Below are positions 54,724-64,000 of a stretch of DNA of 64,000 nucleotides, in pieces. A program made the translations under genes and the position numbers. The notes below the pieces were generated by a model. It did no database searches. It was given only the letters and a program-made list of their open reading frames with translations, and was not told where the DNA came from. This stretch comes from Aspidapion aeneum (taxonomy: Eukaryota > Arthropoda > Insecta > Coleoptera > Brentidae), in assembly GCA_963576565.1 (NCBI GenBank), contig OY755038.1, forward strand, positions 206,619,013-206,683,012. Direction: 5' to 3'. Each line of letters opens with the position of its first letter. Positions within the stretch are counted from its first letter, which is position 1.

Positions 54724-56460
54724 GTTTGTTTACTGTAGTCAGGCAAGCCACGCTGAGGATGAAAATGCCTTTTTCCGAAACACCGGTGTTGGTGGATGAC
54801 TTTACCTCTTTGAAGTTGCCTTTTATACTTTTTCAGCTCATTTTTTTTGGTTTCGAACCGACGCACAGTGGGCCAGAATTTCGGAAAACATTGAAAAATA
54901 TCCAACTAGCTAAATGTATCAAATTTTATCGTGCATTCATTAAAAACAGAACAAAGTAAGTCAGTTTTACTATATAAACAGCTGGAAGGACCCCGCACAA
55001 AAACATTAGATTATACACAGTGAAATGTAACTATATTTTCCTATTTCGAGTCCGTTACTTCCTACAACATTTTATCTATTAAAAAAATATCACAAATCCA
55101 ACTTGAGGGCCTATATCCTAAAAACTAATCGATCCTTTCGACTAATGAACAAATTTTTTCGACGGTGTTTAAAGAAATAGTTTTAAAATATATACTATTG
55201 ATCTATACAAACAAAACGAAATTCGAAGGTGATTTATTGAAACTTTGAAAAAGCTGAGTTTAATTTCAACTAACACAACAAACAAAAACATAGGTAGCTT
55301 TTACTGCACATTCTTTTTTATTCCGAATCACTAAATCAACGGTGTCAAAAACATTCATTTATTACACAGCTGGCTAGAGTAACGTTATTTTTATTCTTTA
55401 TATGTCCATGGGCAAAAAAAAATTATTGTTTTTTTTTTAATCAGTTTTTTTTGTGTGTATGTGTGTGTGTGCTCTCTATCTCTCTTAAATTCCTTGTTGT
55501 ATGTCTTAGCATTGTTAATTGCTTATAAAGGCATGTGTTAGCATTTGGTACATACCAAGGTTAGTTTAATACAAAATATTTGCCATTTCCATTGCTTATA
55601 ATATGAACCAAATTAATTTTTTATATTTATTTTACTCGCAAGTAAAAAAAAGGGTTGTCCAGCCAGTTCATTGAAATGTAAAAGGCCATTTAACCTTTGC
55701 CAATTTATAAGCAAGTAAAACAGCGTAAAAAGTAAAATAAAAATCTACTAAAACCACCAAAACTACTAATCAACTGCCATTAATTATGAAATTTTAAAAT
55801 ATATTTCATGGCATGACAGGTTAAACTTTCTTTCCAATCTAGGACCAGTTGCCACTCAAAAGATACTTCACAATCTATAGTTTGCATCATTTCAGAAATT
55901 ATGTCAAAACTGTCAACATGACAGCTGACGTGTTGAAAAAACCTTTTTATAATCTAGGCCTAATTTATTTTTTACTAATACCGCCAAAAAATGTATCATA
56001 AAGCTTAGTAACTAGACAGTAAAACAGCATCAACAAAAACGTGTAGCAAGATGTACCACTTGACATATCTCTTGTAGAATATCAAAGTGATATTTGGATT
56101 TTTCCTTTTACATGCATTCATTAAATAATTAGATTTTCCTGTGAATGCGCCAAAAAATCTAATTTATTTTAATTGTATATAAGCTTGAAATGACGCTGTA
56201 CATGACCCAATTATAGCTTATTTAAAAAAGTAAATCCACCCTAAGCTATATCATCTGAAACTTGATAAATTTGTTGAACCAAAATACACCGCACAATAAC
56301 AATTAAATTTATCGACATTTGTCAACCCAGCGTGTGTCAACGTCATACTTGACAGAAATCATTTTGTTATTTTTATAACAATCATAGTCTTCTTGATTGA
56401 TTTTAGCATGAGAAAAATTCATGCACGATCATTTTTGAAAATTTAGTTATTCAATGTTTA
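54724..56460. other. hnRNP K intron, nothing clear
   Basis: AT-rich intron with a (GT)n/(TC)n microsatellite at about 55450-55490. No exon recognised. Confidence 0.4.
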
Positions 56461-56613
56461 GGAGATCTCTGGCCCACAGTGCGACGCCGTGGAAACGATG
56501 ATAGCATGGTCTGGTTGAACTGTGACGAAATATGTTTCTTCCTTATGGATCAGTGGACGTTTTCGTCCCGCCATGGACTTGGTTCGCTCTCGTTTCACTC
56601 GTTGAATGAATAA
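56461..56613 (+). CDS. candidate alternative terminal exon of hnRNP K
   Basis: After GTTATTCAATGTTTAG the frame that would follow the phase-0 donor at 51537 reads EISGPQCDAVETMIAWSG, then TGA at about 56515. An AATAAA lies at 56608-56613. The GC content and codon choice are higher than in the surrounding intron. It would end the protein at the start of KH3. The acceptor tract is weak, and no relative is known to me, so this may be chance. Confidence 0.2.
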   Translation, partial: GDLWPTVRRRGNDDSMVWLNCDEICFFLMDQWTFSSRHGLGSLSFHSLNE

Positions 56614-56713
56614 ATACGTTGTTTTTTTTCTCATTCTTTTAGATTTTTTTTTCTATTTTGTTTGATACTATTTTGCAACCATTTTGTTTTTACAATTATT
56701 TTATTTCTTTCAG

Positions 56714-56883
56714 CTTGCTGGAGCCATCATCGGTAAGGGAGGTGGCAGAATTCGCAAGATCCGTCAAGATTCCGGTGCAGGCATCACCATCGATGAACCT
56801 CTGCCAGGTTCCGAAGACCGCATCATTACCATCAGCGGTACTTCCAATCAGATCCAGATGGCACAGTATTTGCTGCAACAGAG
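56714..56883 (+). CDS. HNRNPK: hnRNP K homologue, KH3 exon
   Basis: 170 bases, 56 codons plus two bases. Acceptor TTTCTTTCAG|CTT, donor CAGAG|GTAGGT. Encodes [40 protein letters not shown] and [16 protein letters not shown]. It has the KH signature IIGKGG (GxxG loop, GKGG), the variable loop EPLPGSEDR and the last helix [11 protein letters not shown], so it is the C-terminal KH3 domain that gives hnRNP K most of its C-rich RNA binding. The two leftover bases (AG) start a Ser or Arg codon completed by a final exon not found up to 64000. The small open frames on the other strand are shadows. Confidence 0.97.
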
Positions 56884-57507
56884 GTAGGTGGACTTATTAT
56901 TTTTATACGTACTATACTACACTGCTATTTTATTAATTATCTTTAATTTTATCTACATGTCTAAAAAGGTTATGGTCTACATATGTTTACTTTGTAACTG
57001 CTATATATTAGTTTTATGGGTTAACTCATTTTTTCTGGTAAGGTTGCTTTTTATAATCGTTTTAAAGTTCAAATTCATTGTTATTTTTGACGATACTATC
57101 AAATATGACGTCAATAGCTTAAATTTTTGCTTTTGTAAGTGTATATACAGTATCGGCTAATAAAATTGTGTATAAATCTAATTCTGTACTATTAAAGAAA
57201 TATTCGTGCATTTGAGAATTTTAATCCAGTTCTCAGTTCACGTATTTTGACAGGGACTGCAAAAGAAGCAAAATAAGTGTTATTTCGTCGGTATACTGGC
57301 GATATCCACTCCCAAGTTATTTTTTTCGTTTTTAAGATATATACGTATTTATAAATACCATATCTTTATGTTCATAAAATCAGCCATGATCAAGCCTTGG
57401 CGATAAAACCAAATTTTGAATGATACATTAAATCATCAACTTGACAAAATTTATAAAATTGAACAAAATTTTTGAAAATACATTTACATGTTTTTTTTAC
57501 ATACTTA

Positions 57508-57673
57508 CATATCGTCGACCTAATTCTGAAACGTCGTAACCCAACTCAACAAAATTTTACAGGAATAAGAAAAGTTTGAAGCAAATTACATTTAAGGTAA
57601 GCATAATGATGCAAAAATATGAATTTTCATTTTTTTGTTAGTTACGGGGTTTCAGAATTAGGGTGACGATATG
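57508..57673. mobile_element. MITE with CATATCGTC ends, 166 bp
   Basis: CATATCGTCGACCTAATTCT then GAAACGTCGTAAC at the left is the inverse of GTTACGGGGTTTCAGAATTA then GGGTGACGATATG at the right. TTA flanks both sides. Its CATATCGTC termini are shared with 62025-62289, although the inner arms differ. Confidence 0.8.
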
Positions 57674-58403
57674 TTATCTAATATTAAATGCATCAATCAT
57701 GTAAAATTGAGGAATTTCTTAATCAATGTCTCAAAATTTTTTGCCTAATTTCAGAATTTTTTGAAATGCGATTTTCTCAAAACCAAAGAACTTTTTTGAC
57801 TTGTGTATATTGCCAGTATACCGACGATTTATACTCACCGCTTAATATAAACTTTATATTTATTTAACACAAGTGATGCCAACAGTAAAATAAAAATAAC
57901 GATTTTTACTAGTTTATCAAAGATATTTCCGTACAGGGTAAATTTTAGGTTAATGCATTAACTGTAAGGGATGATAGAGGAAGTTAACAATTCTATAAAA
58001 TTGACGCAAGCCCTCCGCTTTCAAAAATTAAAATTTTCCATCAATCTGAACTTTTTCACAAAGTTATTATAACGAATCCCTATCCATCGTTATAAATAAC
58101 AAAATAAAATCGTCGAAGATCCTAAAGGAAAATATTATAACAGTCCAATGACAAAAACGGAATTATTAATAACCGGACATTATCAAAAACGTCATTCATA
58201 AAAACAAGAGAAGACCAAAATTGAAGTTTAGTATAACGTCTTTGATCAAAACCGGATAAAATCATAAATAGGAGCCGGACAATGGCATGCGTAACTCTTT
58301 TTTTTTTCTTTTCATGTATACTGGTTCTGTCTCTCTTCCTTTCATACAAATCGGTATCATGGAAGTTTGGCGGCAAATTTAAATCGGGAATAAATAATAT
58401 TAG

Positions 58404-58853
58404 CTGCGTTCGGTATTTGCATCTCACACGCGACGGAATTTTGGTTACCAAACGATCCGGATCAAATCGATCAAATTTTTATAAATGGTTGTAACCCTAA
58501 ATATAACCAAAAATATTATGTACATATTGCAACTTACGCCCAGCTATAATTTTGACAAAATTGTCCTGTGATGTCGGAAATTTATATAATTTGTTGTCTT
58601 CAACATCAAATAATTCAATTTCAATCTTTTTACATAAAAAATATTTTTGTAAACAAAACAAATACCCAACATGACGTCACAATCTCGGATCAATCTGTTT
58701 CGTCGGTCAAAATCCACGGAGCAACCAGATTTACGTCCGACTAGTCTGAGCAGAATTACCGAACGATACAGATCTACCTCCCCTAGATCTAGATGAAATA
58801 AACGAACGATTTCGATCAAAACGATTATTCCGGCGTAAATACCGAACGCAACT
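58404..58853. mobile_element. MITE with TGCGTTCGGTATTT ends, nested
   Basis: CTGCGTTCGGTATTTGC at the left is the inverse of GTAAATACCGAACGCAAC at the right, with 16 bp near perfect. Inside are GATCCGGATCAAATCGATC and its looser inverse CGATTTCGATCAAAACG. Non-coding. Confidence 0.75.
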
Positions 58854-59006
58854 ATTGTTGTTTTTTAACCCAAACATACATAAAAATATAAACATGTCTT
58901 TTTCCTTTTATTTTTGAGAGGTCGAAATCTGTGTTAACCCTCTTGGTCAATGAATTGCGGACAAATCCTAACCTAGGATCCAACACACCCGTCTGACCTT
59001 TTTTAA

Positions 59007-59085
59007 GGAGGGGCCTTGCTTAATGAAAATGCCGTATATGCTTTAGCAATCCCTATGTAGATACAGCGTTTTCATTAAGCATGAC
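59007..59085. mobile_element. short foldback element, relative of 12880-14066
   Basis: CCTTGCTTAATGAAAATGCC, GTATATGC and then TACAGCGTTTTCATTAAGCA form a hairpin with a loop of about 25 bases. The arms equal the TIR of the 12880-14066 element, so this is its extreme deletion derivative. Confidence 0.7.
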
Positions 59086-60329
59086 AGTAACGAGGTTACA
59101 GTGAAGGACACTTCAATTGCATAGCAATATCAGAACCGGTCTTCTTTAGGGGAACGACATACAAGCTAGGCCCAACCCCTTTTTATAATTTTGTCCTTTT
59201 TGGTTTTATCCGGTTTTAATAAAAGACGTTGATAGACAAAACTTCGTTTTTGCTCTTGTTTTGTTTTCATGAATGACGTTCTTGATAATGTCGGGTTATT
59301 AATGATTCCGTTTCCACCATTGGACTGTTATATCATTTTCATTTATGATCTTGGACGATTTTTTATTTGTCCTTTATGATAAAATGTGGGGGCCCATTAA
59401 ACCCGTTTTTTTTTTCGTTCGACCTCCTCTATCATCCATTTTAATTGTTTTGCTTCTCTTTTTGTACTAATTTAATTTTATAACAAATAACCATTTAAAA
59501 ATTATTTTTTTTACTAACAAGGCTGCCACCACATATTTATATTGTAATAAAAGCTAACTGTTTGTGAAATGTTTTTGGCAAATAGAGCATGTTCAAGTGA
59601 ACCATTAAATGTGTGATATAACATGAAAATCAACTAACAAACTTTGAAAATTATGTATTCAAATTTTAATTTTCGCATGCCCTCTATGCCAGATAATATT
59701 CTGCTCTAAATCGCTTTCGGATGCCAAATTATCGTTCATTAAATTACAATCTTGTTTAGTCTTTTATACAGGGTGGCTCACTGAAAACGTACCAGAGGCC
59801 ATTTCGAGAATTTAAAATAAATTTTAGAAAAACCCTTACACATATGGATTTTGTTTTTTGTGATATTAAGATATTTTAATCTATCAACCTCTAACTGCTT
59901 TGTGCTCTTGATTTTAAATAGGGAAACTGGGTTAATCTTGTTCGAAGGGCTTTTAAATTCCTTAACAACACACACACGGACCGGACGACGATATCGCTAA
60001 GATATGTCAAAATAACTTATACATAATATTCCAATACCCACGCTAACTGCCCATTCATGATGCCAACATGAGGGCCTTGGGGTCCTTAAGCAAAAAAGAC
60101 CTGATTGGTTGCTTTCTAGGACATATGCATATTTTTTATTTTTTTTTATTTGTCAAACACACTGTGTTTATTGTATTACAGTCTAGTCAGTAAGACTAAT
60201 TAGCAATTTTGTTTTAACTTAATTTAGTAGAAAAGCCAAATTTAAACTTAGGGTTCACTCAACAGTTCATCCCGCTTTGTTTAGTCTGTAACTCACAATT
60301 GGGTTGTGTTTATACCATTATTTTGTTTT

Positions 60330-60970
60330 ATGTAATTCACTTAGTTTACTAGCTCAAACGACTTCACTCTTTTTAGTCTTCGAACTAGCATAGTATAGTC
60401 TAGAAGCTGAATTGCTTCCACATTCACATGCCGATGGAGTCTATCTTCATGGCTTTTTGCGTACTTTTTTATAGTCTCTGCTACAGTTTCGATTTTTAGA
60501 TCTCGATGAAGGTCACTATTTCGAACGTACCAAGGTGCATTCACAATGTTTCTTAATACTTTATTTTGAAATCTCTGTCAAACTAGAATGTTACTCTCTT
60601 TAGCGCAACCCCATAGTTGAATACCATATGTCCATACTGGTTTCAGTATTTGTCTATAAAGCAGTAACTTATTATGAATTGTTAAGTTGGATTTCCTTCC
60701 AATTAGCCAGTTCATTTTTCTATACCTTATCTCGAGTTCTTTTTTTTTCTTAACATGTGCTTTCCAGCGCAATTTGGCATCAAGTGTTATACCGAGATAT
60801 TTTTCCTGATTTGAATATGGTACCGGAATGTTGTTAATTGTTATTTATATGTGATTTATATTTTTGTTTGCAAAATCAACATGAATTGATTTGGTTTCAT
60901 TTAATTTTATTCGCCACTTTGTGGTCCAACTGTGAACTTCGGTGACTGCATCCTGAAGTTTTTCTATGCA
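60330..60970 (-). mobile_element. Jockey-like non-LTR retrotransposon, C-terminal fragment
   Basis: The minus strand encodes, from right to left, KLQDAVTEVHSWTTKWRIKL and NETKSIHVDFAN (about 60970-60850), then MRWKAHVKKKKELEIRYRKM and NWLIGRKSNLTIHNKLLLYR, QILKPVWTYGIQLWGCAK, and after a frameshift MNAPWYVRNSDLHRDLKIET ... RLHRHVNVEAIQLLDY. This is the RT thumb and C-terminal region of Jockey-clade ORF2 proteins. It is 5'-truncated, as usual for such elements, and carries frame breaks. A more decayed relative is at 23720-24160. Confidence 0.9.
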
Positions 60971-61016
60971 TTTTACAATAGATTCTAGATTTCTATATAG
61001 TACGTATTATTGCAAT

Positions 61017-61485
61017 ACCTACGGTACCGTCGTTGCGGCTTACTTTAGCCCAATCTGGGAAAAAGTTCAAGATTACTGCAACATCGCAACCGCACGCCGA
61101 ACTAAAATGATGGATGGTTATATAGGCTACATCGCACTGGTAGTTGGTTAGTTCTCTTACGTGTTTGCTACTGTGAGGCCCATGCTTAATAATATACTTT
61201 GCAAATTTCCGTTTTTGAGCTATTATATAGGATACTTTGGCCCACGCTTGTTAGGATACGATTTATTCACGGGAAACGCCATCATTGGCCCAAAGTTTAC
61301 AAAAAAAATATTCTGCCTAAATATAACCTGGCGTCAACTTGCGTATTGTAACTTGTTAAATACACCTCTGAGCTAATATTAAAATCATTGTAACGCTGAT
61401 ATGCCAATAGTAAAATAAATTACACAAAGAGTCCTGAGGAATGTTCACATTGTGGGCTAAAGTAACCCGCAGCGACGGTACCTTA
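61017..61485. mobile_element. MITE with GGTACCGTCGYTGCGG ends, nested
   Basis: CGGTACCGTCGTTGCGGCTT then ACTTTAGCCCAATCTG at the left is the inverse of CATTGTGGGCTAAAGTAACC then CGCAGCGACGGTACC at the right. Arms of about 35 bp with few mismatches. The two plus-strand ORFs inside show no domain. Confidence 0.8.
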
Positions 61486-62024
61486 CGATGCAGAATGCAA
61501 ACATATTTGAAATAGCAATATCCTTTTTGTGGTCCTTAAGATAAAATGTCCTGATTGGTTATACTTTTACGCATGAATATTATTTTATTCTTGTCTTCGT
61601 TACGTCAAATCATCGGCGTACAGTTGACAAAAACTCTATCTATGTAAATTTGGTATCCGCATTTTTCGTATCTTTATTTCTGAATGTTTGCATCAAACGC
61701 CAACCATTGTGTAAATAGGTAACAGGGAGTATTGGAATATTACGTATATGCAAAATAACACATTTTCGGCATTATCTGAAAAAAAATCGTCGAAAACAGC
61801 CCCTTCTCTAGCCATTGCTGCTTGGGCTAGGAACGTAAAAATGTAAATAATGGTTTTAAATGCAAGTATCTTTAAGACAAATGAATCACAAATTAAAAAA
61901 AGAGTGTCCTTCTTGCAAAAATAATCAAGGTGGCCAAGGGTTTTTTCAAAACTTACCTTAAATGCTGGAAATCCCCTGCAGCAAGTTTTCGGTGCGTCAC
62001 CTGGTATATGCGTAGATATTTTCG

Positions 62025-62289
62025 CATATCGTCGTTGATCTTACAAACTGACGTAACTCATTTATTAATTTTACAAGAGTATCTCGAATAACGTCTATTT
62101 GTGAGAGCGAAAATATGAATGTTTTGAGATATGACAAAGGGATAACATCGTACTGCATTAAAACCTATAGCATTTAAGTTACGACACTTTGTGAGATGAA
62201 AGAACGACACAAATAAGGTAGTATTATGGTCTTATCTCAAAACTGCATTTTTTTGAGATACGTCAGTTTGTAAGATCAACGACGATATG
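62025..62289. mobile_element. MITE with CATATCGTCG ends, 265 bp
   Basis: CATATCGTCGTTGATCTTAC then AAACTGACGTAACTCA is inverted at the right as TGAGATACGTCAGTTTGTAA then GATCAACGACGATATG, with one or two mismatches over 36 bp. Young copy. Shares its outer CATATCGTCG with 57508-57673. Confidence 0.88.
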
Positions 62290-63288
62290 TCCAGGCCATT
62301 TAGGGTAATCAATTACTAAATTAAGATTAAAAAAATGTGCAAAACTTTTTAATGATGATGCATTGAGTTGATAGTGCTTTAAAATAAAACAAAATAAAAC
62401 TAATTAAAAAAATTCGCTTTTATACAAAAAAAAAATTCAAAGTTAGCCAACCTTTCATTTGTGGTCTCTTGATATGGGTCTGCGGCGGGCATCCATATAA
62501 AATAACTTTTTTAATAAAATTAAGTTATTTTACAGAAAAGATAAAATACATACAAATAAAATAGAAATATCAAAAACGAGAATAAATAGCTAAAACTGAG
62601 AATACACAAAAATAAACATATTTTACGAAACAAATTGAGAAATTCTAAGACAAGTGACAAATTTCTTTTGCAATTTCATTTCAGCTGTATAAAACAAATT
62701 TAATTTTTTTAACTTTTAATATAACCTATACAACTGATGTAGCTATCAGATACATTGTATGGAGGGTTCGACTTCTTAGTAATTGATAACTCAAATGGCC
62801 TATGGAAATATCTGGTAATCTACAAATTGTGAAAGACTTTCGCGGCCATGGTCCAATGGTGGGTGTGCTTTCCGTGTCGAACGACGGCCGAACAGCCCAA
62901 AAGCACACCCACCACTATCTGGTAGTCTGTTGTGCGACTTGTAGGATGTTATAGATCATTTCAAGGGAATGAAAGAGCTTCTGCCAATAGCTAGCTCTAA
63001 ACGTGTCTTGCAAAGACTCTCCGGCCATGCCTTTTTTTCTTGTTAAACGTTCAAGGCGATATCTATCTACTGGTGAAAGGCAAAAATTTGAAATTCTCTG
63101 TTTTTAAACACCGCGCGATTCCCAGCTTTTCGCAGATCGTTTATCTCGTAAGATGTAATCTATCACAAACCCTACAAAATCCTAGAACAATTGTTTGTCT
63201 GTGTGACAAAAATCAAAATCCCATTTAATGTTTCTACTAATAGCATGCAAATTAAAACTTGAGAAGTTTCGGTCTACTTTTTAGAATA
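62290..63288. other. intron or intergenic stretch with a short hairpin
   Basis: No gene recognised. At 62858-62914 TGGTGGGTGTGCTTT is inverted as AAAAGCACACCCACCA around a GTGTCGAACGACGG-containing loop. An acceptor-like TTTCATTTCAG at about 62674-62684 could start a last hnRNP K exon of only a few codons, but there is no conservation evidence. Confidence 0.35.
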
Positions 63289-63500
63289 TACAGGGTGTCC
63301 CAGATAAAAGTGAATACATGGGGATTTCGGAAACGGTAAAAGATACGATTTTGGTTAAATGAGAAAAAGTTGCGCTATTCCAATCAGATGCGGTGTCGAA
63401 ATAAAAAATATCAGCAGGAGTTTTCAATATATCGAGTCAAACTGAAGTATCTCGTCGCCATCTTGTATATAAATTTAATAAAATTTGGATGTTGGATGTA
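63289..63500 (+). repeat. intact copy of the repeat hit by piggyBac at 20.6 kb (empty site)
   Basis: ATACAGGGTGTCCCAGATAA, GTGAATACATGGGGATTTC, TTTTGGTTAAATGAGAAAAA, GTTGCGCTATTCC and CGTCGCCATCTTGT correspond, in inverse, to the two flanks of the piggyBac copy. The single TTAA at 63355-63358 sits exactly where that element begins and ends. Confidence 0.85.
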
Positions 63501-64000
63501 CAGTGTACTCCGGTTATAACATACCTGGGTTATAACGTACTTTCGGTTATTACCACAAAGTATATAGCATAATTTGTGTTATTACGTACATATTTCATTG
63601 GTCCGGTTAAAATACTCTTCTCTTTTCACCGGATATTACGTACCTTTTATACCTTCTACTTCGGTGTAACGTACCATATTTTGACTAATTCCGTTATAAT
63701 ATTCCGGTTGTAATGTTAGAGGGTACGTTAAAAACGGAATATCACCGGTGATTTCCCGAAAAATTCGAGGATTTTTAAGTAATCGATTCCGCTATTTTCT
63801 CATACGAAACAGTCAGTTTCAACTTTATTCTTATATAGAACGATGATCTAGTACGATTTTGTGTGTTTGTGGTTAAAATGGAGAATTGTCGGCGCAAATC
63901 TATAACTGTAAAAGAAAAGAAAGAGATTATTAAAAGTATTGAGAGACATCAGTAAAGCGGAAGTTGGTAGGCAAAGAACTTGTCAAAAACAACCATTTTA
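63501..64000 (+). mobile_element. pogo/Tigger-like transposon, left part (cut by window)
   Basis: Starts TA|CAGTGTACTCCGGTTATAAC, followed by GTTATAACGTAC-like subrepeats. CAGT ends after TA are typical of pogo/Tigger elements. A transposase start follows at 63878. The right end is outside the window. Confidence 0.65.
63878..64000 (+). pseudogene. pogo-like transposase N terminus, frameshifted
   Basis: The ATG at 63878 encodes MENCRRKSITVKEKKEIIKS and IERHQ, then TAA at 63953. In another frame the reading continues DISKAEVGRQ. The sequence fits the N-terminal CENP-B/pogo helix-turn-helix domain (RK.LT.KEK..II..IE.G.SK.EVGR), with a small indel near 63945 breaking it. About 500 residues would be expected. 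The rest is outside the window. Confidence 0.6.

Larger units (their letters stand above)
57969..59438. mobile_element. long-TIR element, about 1.47 kb, with nested MITEs
   Basis: The outer ends GGATGATAGAGGAAGTTAAC and GACCTCCTCTATCATCC are inverse. Further in, 58105-58260 (ATAACAGTCCAATGACAAAA, TTATTAATAACCGGACATTA, AAACGTCATTCATAAAAACA, AAAACCGGATAAAATC) is the inverse of 59200-59360. Arms add up to about 300 bp with gaps. It contains the MITE 58404-58853 and the short hairpin element 59007-59085. No transposase. Confidence 0.75.
60017..61751. mobile_element. inserted TIR element, 1.7 kb, with 8-bp junction repeats
   Basis: The left end TTATACATAATATTCCAATA and the right end TATTGGAATATTACGTATAT are inverse. 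The host bases AAAATAAC occur at 60009-60016 and 61752-61759, fitting an 8-bp target duplication. A related end is found at about 20080-20220 (ATACGTAATATTCCAATACT, ACACAATGGTTGGCGTTTGA, TTACATAGATAGAGTTTTTG). Inside are a Jockey-like fragment and a MITE. No transposase of its own was found. Confidence 0.75.
59940..61850. repeat. TACCTTCCTAGCC-family MITE, split copy
   Basis: The left part up to 60016 (CACACACACGGACCGGACGA, GATATCGCTAAGATATGTCA) and the right part from 61752 (AAAATAACACATTTTCGGCA, GCCATTGCTGCTTGGGCTAG, GAACGTA) join to give the order seen in 45158-45513. They are separated by the insertion 60017-61751, and AAAATAAC is repeated on both sides of it. Confidence 0.7.

Noticed and set aside
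58122..58819. Minus-strand ORFs of 91-109 residues
   Set aside because: They lie in the inverted arms of nested MITEs and have no domain.
62674..62702. Possible last hnRNP K exon after TTTCATTTCAG (Ser-Cys-Ile-Lys-Gln-Ile-stop)
   Set aside because: Phase fits, but it is six residues with no conservation evidence, and the same TTTCAGCTGTAT word occurs by chance at 48551.

Overview
This window is AT-rich nuclear DNA from an insect. The evidence is a spliced hnRNP K (bancal-type) gene with GT/AG introns, and many insect-style transposable elements: Penelope-like, Jockey- and RTE-like retroelements, Tc1/mariner, piggyBac, pogo/Tigger and many MITEs. The insect order cannot be fixed from the sequence alone.

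Layout. Positions 1-17 kb are gene-poor: two inverted-orientation (minus strand), decayed Penelope-like elements (about 0.98-2.3 kb and 10.74-12.03 kb), a degenerate satellite array of 110-150 bp units (3.9-5.5 kb), a dead Tc1-like transposon (6.4-7.4 kb), and nested inverted-repeat elements (12.9-14.1 kb). At 17356-17432 lies what looks like the first coding exon of a THAP zinc-finger gene; its later exons were not found. A possible exon of an unrecognised gene lies on the minus strand at 18727-18988, with an apparent one-base frameshift. Then come a TIR element (19.7-20.5 kb), an internally broken piggyBac copy (20619-22543) with intact TTAA duplications, and further repeats.

From 29444 to at least 56883 the plus strand carries hnRNP K: six constitutive-looking exons (29444-29572, 43325-43520, 43606-43699, 44936-45066, 51392-51537, 56714-56883). 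All junction phases agree, and they encode the second half of KH2, a Gly/Arg-rich linker and most of KH3. The 5' exons (KH1 and the start of KH2) and the last exon are not visible. The introns are large and filled with MITEs and tandem repeats. Three short stretches with good acceptors and early stops (34587, 49424, 56461) could be alternative terminal or poison exons.

From 57 kb to the end there are nested TIR elements: 57969-59438 with a MITE inside, and 60017-61751 inserted in another MITE with 8-bp junction repeats. There is also a Jockey fragment, and at the right edge the start of a pogo-like transposon with a broken transposase.

The most useful findings are: the paralogous empty site for the piggyBac insertion (63355); a decayed hammerhead-like motif in the Penelope tail; a recurring family whose two ends are both palindromes with the same stem; and MITEs whose long arms are built of short TCGAAA-type tandem repeats around a shared core. 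I found no clearly new multi-gene system.
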